From: Thermodesulfovibrio thiophilus DSM 17215
GTDB lineage: Bacteria > Nitrospirota > Thermodesulfovibrionia > Thermodesulfovibrionales > Thermodesulfovibrionaceae
Assembly: GCF_000423865.1 (NCBI RefSeq)
Contig: NZ_AUIU01000019.1
Location: 1 to 64,000 of the forward strand
Direction: 5' to 3'
DNA: 64,000 bases
Within the stretch, counting starts at the first letter, position 1, and every line of letters begins with the position of its first letter. The position numbers and the translations under genes were made by a program. This document shows, piece after piece, positions 60,531-64,000 of this stretch. Under the pieces are notes generated by a model. That model was not told where the DNA came from. It made no database searches and was given only the letters and a program-made list of their open reading frames with translations.

Positions 60531-63158
60531 ATGCAAAGTTCTGAAATAAGACAGCTATTTCTGGACTACTTCATCTCAAAGGGACATGAACTTGTTAATA
60601 GCTCTCCACTGATTCCACGAGATGATCCAACACTTCTTTTTACAAATGCAGGAATGGTTCCTTTTAAAAGAATTTTTCTTGGGGAAGAGAAGAGACATTA
60701 TAGTAGAGCTACAAGCTGTCAGAAGTGTATGCGTGCTGGCGGAAAACATAGTGACCTTGAAAATGTTGGATTCACTGCAAGGCATCACACATTTTTTGAG
60801 ATGCTAGGTAATTTCTCTTTTGGTGATTACTTTAAAAGAGAGGCAATTATTTTCGCATGGGAACTTCTAACAGAGTATTTCAAGCTCCCGAAGGAGAAGT
60901 TATGGGTTTCAATATACAAAAACGATGATGAAGCTGCTCAGCTGTGGGAAAAGGATATAGGACTTTCACGAGAAAGAATTGTTCCACTCGGAGAAAAAGA
61001 CAATTTCTGGCAGATGGGAGATACAGGTCCATGCGGACCATGTTCAGAGATAATAATTGACCAGGGTGAAGAATTTGGATGTCATCGTGCTGACTGCTCT
61101 GTTGGATGTGACTGCGATAGATTCCTTGAACTGTGGAATCTTGTTTTCATGCAGTACAACAGGGATGAAAAAGGCAATCTCACACCACTTCCAAAGCCAA
61201 GCATTGATACTGGAATGGGCCTTGAGAGAATTACAGCTGTGACACAGGGTAAAGAAACAAATTTTGATACCGACCTCTTTTCTCCCATTATTTCTGAAAT
61301 TTGTTTATTGTTAAATGTCAATTATAAAAAGGATAGAAAAACCGATATTTCAATAAAAGTAATTGCAGACCATATAAGAGCAACAACATTTCTGATAGCT
61401 GAAGGATTGATTCCTTCAAATGAAGGCAGAGGATATGTTTTAAGAAGAATTATAAGAAGAGCTGCAAGACATATAAAACTTCTTGGGTATGACAGGCCTG
61501 TTTTTTACAGATTTGTTGAACCTGTTACAGCAATACTTGGAGAAGCTTATCCTGAGATTTTATCTGAAAAAATGAGAGTTGAAAAAATTATAAAAATAGA
61601 AGAAGAACGTTTCATGCAGAGTCTTGAAAAAGCACAGCAGGTTTTTGACGGAATTCTTGTGAATCTTAAAAAAACAGGTTCGAAAATAATTCCAGGAGAA
61701 GATATTTTTAGACTCTATGATACATTCGGATTACCATTTGATTTAATAAAGGAAATGGCTGCTGACAGTGAACTTTCACTGGATGAAACAGGTTTCCAGC
61801 GTGAACTTGATAAACAACGTAAGCGTGCACGAGCAGCACAAAAAGGTGAAGAAGTAGGTGTAAGTGAAGTTTACAAACAGGTTTTAAAGGTAAAGCCAGA
61901 AGATGTTACATTCATCGGATATACAGACTATGAGGTAGAAACCACTGTATACGCAATTGTAAAGAACGGTAAAGTTGTCAAAGCTCTTCAGAAAGGGGAG
62001 GAAGGTGAAGTTTTTCTTGTCAAAACTCCATTTTATGCTGAATCAGGAGGTCAGGTTGGTGATACAGGAGTAATTTTTGCACCGACTGGCAGGTTAGAAG
62101 TTTTCGATACAAAAAAAATCTCTGGGTTACACAGTCATAAAGTTAGAGTAATTGAAGGGGTTATCAAGGAAAGAGATAAAGTTTTTGCAAAGATTGATAT
62201 TGAAAAAAGAAAAGCAATAATGAGAAATCACACCGCAACTCATCTACTTCACAGTGCATTAAGAACAGTGCTAGGTGACCATATAAAACAGTCTGGTTCA
62301 CTTGTTGCACCTGACAGATTTAGATTTGACTTCACACATTTTGAAGCAGTCAATGATACACAATTAAGAGAAATTGAAGCTATCGTCAATGAAAAGATAT
62401 TGGAAAATCTACCGGTTCAGATAGAGACAAAATCTCTTCAGGAAGCTTTAAATGAGGGTGTTATAGCACTTTTTGAAGATAAATATGAAGATGTTGTGCG
62501 GGTGGTTAAGATTCTTGGATTCAGCAAAGAACTTTGTGGAGGAACTCACTGCAGTCACACAGGCGAAATCGGGAGTTTTTATACAGTTTCAGAAAGCTCT
62601 GTTGCATCAGGAATAAGAAGAATTGAGGCTATAACAGGCATGGAGGCATTCAGGTATGTAACCGCAATTAGAGAACAGTTACAGGATATATCTTCAATGC
62701 TCAAATCAGCAGAACCCGTCAGAGCAGTTGAAAGACTTATAACAGAGCTTAAAGAAAAACAACAAGAGATTGATACATTGAAAAACAAACTTGTAAGTCA
62801 GAATCTCGATGACATTATTAAGAAAGCAAAAGAAGTGGATGGAGTGAAAGCTCTGGCTGTAAAGCTTGAAGGTATGGATGCTCAATCTCTGAGAACACTG
62901 TCAGATAAACTTAAAGAAAAACTGCATCCAGCAGTGATTTTACTGATTTCAAAAGTCAATGGACAGGCTGTATTACTCCTTTCTGTTACCAGCGATATCA
63001 CAAATAGATACGATGCAGGGAAAATCTTAAAACAGATAACACAGACAGTTGGCGGAAAAGGTGGTGGTAGACCTGATATGGCACAGGGTGGATGTCCTGA
63101 TGGAGATGATGTGAATAAGGTAGTAGAAATATTTTATAAAATGATTAAAAAGCATTAG
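60531..63158 (+). CDS. alaS: Alanyl-tRNA synthetase
   Basis: 875 residues, full length. Class II core (IPRDDPTLLFTNAGMVPFK, FFEMLGNFSFGDYF, DTGMGLERITAVTQG), editing domain with HTATHLLHSALR and CGGTHCSHTGEIGSF (zinc His/Cys), and the C-terminal oligomerisation/DHHA1 domain (GKGGGRPDMAQGG). The ATG lies 4 bases after the second lipoprotein gene. A Cys-rich insert (GCHRADCSVGCDCDRFLELW) in the core fits many bacterial forms. Confidence 0.97.
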   Translation: MQSSEIRQLFLDYFISKGHELVNSSPLIPRDDPTLLFTNAGMVPFKRIFLGEEKRHYSRATSCQKCMRAGGKHSDLENVGFTARHHTFFEMLGNFSFGDYFKREAIIFAWELLTEYFKLPKEKLWVSIYKNDDEAAQLWEKDIGLSRERIVPLGEKDNFWQMGDTGPCGPCSEIIIDQGEEFGCHRADCSVGCDCDRFLELWNLVFMQYNRDEKGNLTPLPKPSIDTGMGLERITAVTQGKETNFDTDLFSPIISEICLLLNVNYKKDRKTDISIKVIADHIRATTFLIAEGLIPSNEGRGYVLRRIIRRAARHIKLLGYDRPVFYRFVEPVTAILGEAYPEILSEKMRVEKIIKIEEERFMQSLEKAQQVFDGILVNLKKTGSKIIPGEDIFRLYDTFGLPFDLIKEMAADSELSLDETGFQRELDKQRKRARAAQKGEEVGVSEVYKQVLKVKPEDVTFIGYTDYEVETTVYAIVKNGKVVKALQKGEEGEVFLVKTPFYAESGGQVGDTGVIFAPTGRLEVFDTKKISGLHSHKVRVIEGVIKERDKVFAKIDIEKRKAIMRNHTATHLLHSALRTVLGDHIKQSGSLVAPDRFRFDFTHFEAVNDTQLREIEAIVNEKILENLPVQIETKSLQEALNEGVIALFEDKYEDVVRVVKILGFSKELCGGTHCSHTGEIGSFYTVSESSVASGIRRIEAITGMEAFRYVTAIREQLQDISSMLKSAEPVRAVERLITELKEKQQEIDTLKNKLVSQNLDDIIKKAKEVDGVKALAVKLEGMDAQSLRTLSDKLKEKLHPAVILLISKVNGQAVLLLSVTSDITNRYDAGKILKQITQTVGGKGGGRPDMAQGGCPDGDDVNKVVEIFYKMIKKH

Positions 63159-63166
63159 GAGGGCTT

Positions 63167-63478
63167 ATGGCATTAAATGAATTATTTAAAAATATGATTT
63201 TTGCATGTTTTGGCATGCAGGAGATGTTAAAAGATTTTGTATCTGAGCTTGTAAAAAAAGGCAAGATGAGTGATTCTGAAGCAGCAAAAGTAATCAATGA
63301 GTTCATATCAAAGTCTGAAGAAGCTAAGGAAAATTTCAAAGAGAGCATTAAAGAAATAATCCAGAAAACCCTGCAAGGAATGAACTTGCCAACCAGGGAT
63401 GAAGTTGACAATCTGAAATCACTGATTAATGAGCTTAATGTAAGAATCGCAAAGATTGAAGAAAAGCTTAAAGATTAA
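63167..63478 (+). CDS. Coiled-coil, phasin-like small protein
   Basis: 103 residues, nearly all helix. An N-terminal hydrophobic segment (LFKNMIFACFGMQEMLKDFV) is followed by an amphipathic stretch and a heptad coiled coil (LPTRDEVDNLKSLINELNVR to KIEEKL). The pattern TRDEVDxLxxxIxxLxxRI is common in phasin/PhaF-type proteins and related small helicals of anaerobes. AGGAGG precedes the ATG. It lies between alaS and selA, 14 bases before the latter. Function unknown. Confidence 0.7.
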   Translation: MALNELFKNMIFACFGMQEMLKDFVSELVKKGKMSDSEAAKVINEFISKSEEAKENFKESIKEIIQKTLQGMNLPTRDEVDNLKSLINELNVRIAKIEEKLKD

Positions 63479-63492
63479 AAGGAGATTTCATA

Positions 63493-64000
63493 CTGAATAA
63501 AAGCGAGCTTTTAAGACATATTCCATCCGTTGATAGAATTTTAAAAAATGAAGACATACAACAGCTTTTAAACAAGCATCCACATCCTGTTGTTCTTGAA
63601 TGCGTAAGAGCAGTTCTTGATAGATGGAGAGATAATATTCTAAGTGGATCTATTACAGTAATTGATAAAAAGAAAATAGTTGGAGAGATAAAAGAGACAA
63701 TTAATAGAAATAAAAAGTACTCTCTTACGTCAGTTATAAATGCAACAGGAGTAGTGATCCATACAAATCTTGGCAGAGCAATTCTTGCTGAAGAAGCAAT
63801 AAAGCATGTAGTTGAGACTGCCACATCATACTCAAATCTTGAGTATGATCTTGAAAAGGGACAAAGAGGAAAAAGATACTCTCACATTGTTAATGCAATA
63901 AAAAAAGTTGTTGATGTTCCTTCTGCGGTTGTTGTGAATAATAATGCTGCAGCTGTTTTTATATGTCTTAACAGTCTCGCCAGAGGAAAAGAGGTGATAG
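63493..64000 (+). CDS. selA: L-seryl-tRNA(Sec) selenium transferase, 5' part
   Basis: PLP enzyme that converts seryl-tRNA(Sec) to selenocysteyl-tRNA. The N-terminal half shows LLRHIPSVDRILKNEDI, SLTSVINATGVVIHTNLGRA and NLEYDLEKGQRGKRYSHI. The frame continues past the window end. No ATG, GTG or TTG fits; CTG at 63493, 8 bases after AGGAG, is the best start. The next in-frame Met is too far inside. It implies a selenocysteine-using organism. Confidence 0.9.
   Translation, partial: MNKSELLRHIPSVDRILKNEDIQQLLNKHPHPVVLECVRAVLDRWRDNILSGSITVIDKKKIVGEIKETINRNKKYSLTSVINATGVVIHTNLGRAILAEEAIKHVVETATSYSNLEYDLEKGQRGKRYSHIVNAIKKVVDVPSAVVVNNNAAAVFICLNSLARGKEVI

Larger units (their letters stand above)
59676..60573. 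repeat. Tandem duplication: recX end + lipoprotein + alaS start
   Basis: Unit 1 (about 59676-60122) and unit 2 (about 60124-60573) are nearly identical, offset by 448 bases, then 451 after one codon insertion. Each contains the end of recX, a lipoprotein gene and the first 14 codons of alaS. The intact recX end is in unit 1; the intact alaS start is in unit 2. The high identity points to a recent event. Confidence 0.92.

Noticed and set aside
1-64000. CRISPR array
   Set aside because: I found no evenly spaced direct repeats. The only long direct repeat is the lipoprotein duplication at 59.7-60.6 kb.

Overview
The window looks like a chromosomal segment of an AT-rich, anaerobic, Gram-negative-type bacterium. 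The gene set fits the Nitrospirota, most like a sulfate-reducing Thermodesulfovibrio. Reasons: two TauE/SafE-type exporters, a CobA-HemD fusion and heme operon, an ADP-forming acetate-CoA ligase, SelA, a heptose kinase, a TonB-like protein and several sigma-54 two-component systems. The organism assignment is inference; no 16S gene is present.

Layout. 1-1.74 kb is a decaying accessory patch: an unknown partial gene, a tRNA-Asp fragment, a TA pair with a frameshifted RelE-type toxin, an IS3 transposase remnant and an intact tRNA-Pro. 1.8-6.4 kb (+) carries an MBL hydrolase, birA, coaX, a Usp, a geranylgeranyl-reductase-like flavoprotein and a TonB-like protein. 6.4-14.8 kb (-) carries rsfS, rsmE, argB, a DRTGG protein with an ADP-forming acetate-CoA ligase, panE and PBP1A. 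14.9-21.6 kb (+) is a heme/siroheme operon (MobB-like, CcsA-like, hemA, hemC, cobA-hemD, hemY), followed by an AEC permease. 22.6-29.5 kb holds a divergent PEP-synthase-like protein and GntR regulator, then CBS, an ArsB/NhaD-type transporter and a double Usp.

29.7-42.6 kb is the most unusual region. It has two TauE/SafE exporters with small membrane partners, lone receivers, a degenerate kinase resembling a phosphotransferase, two sensor kinases, an NtrC-type activator and a Lon-type protease with a receiver domain inserted in front of its AAA+ core. Three proteins share a short motif of the form FAEAGEFDTAR. Two of their genes start at sigma-54-like promoters with a shared palindrome (TTGCAAAATGCAA) upstream. 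I read this as one stress-response module in which phosphorelay signalling, regulated proteolysis and sulfur-compound export are linked.

43.3-51.8 kb holds pstCAB (no pstS or phoU), a lipoprotein, a PP-loop protein, rfaE1, hisS, divIVA, yggT, proC and yggS. 51.8-55.2 kb is a second sigma-54 two-component pair and a small exported protein. 55.6-57.1 kb is an IS110 element with a candidate bridge RNA. 57.2-64 kb holds pgpA, thpR, recA, recX, a tandemly duplicated lipoprotein gene, alaS, a coiled-coil protein and a partial selA.

No gene-free stretch exceeds about 300 bases. The larger gaps (261-421, 550-667, 1158-1298, 29538-29677, 43149-43332, 57028-57186) show no further gene that I can support.
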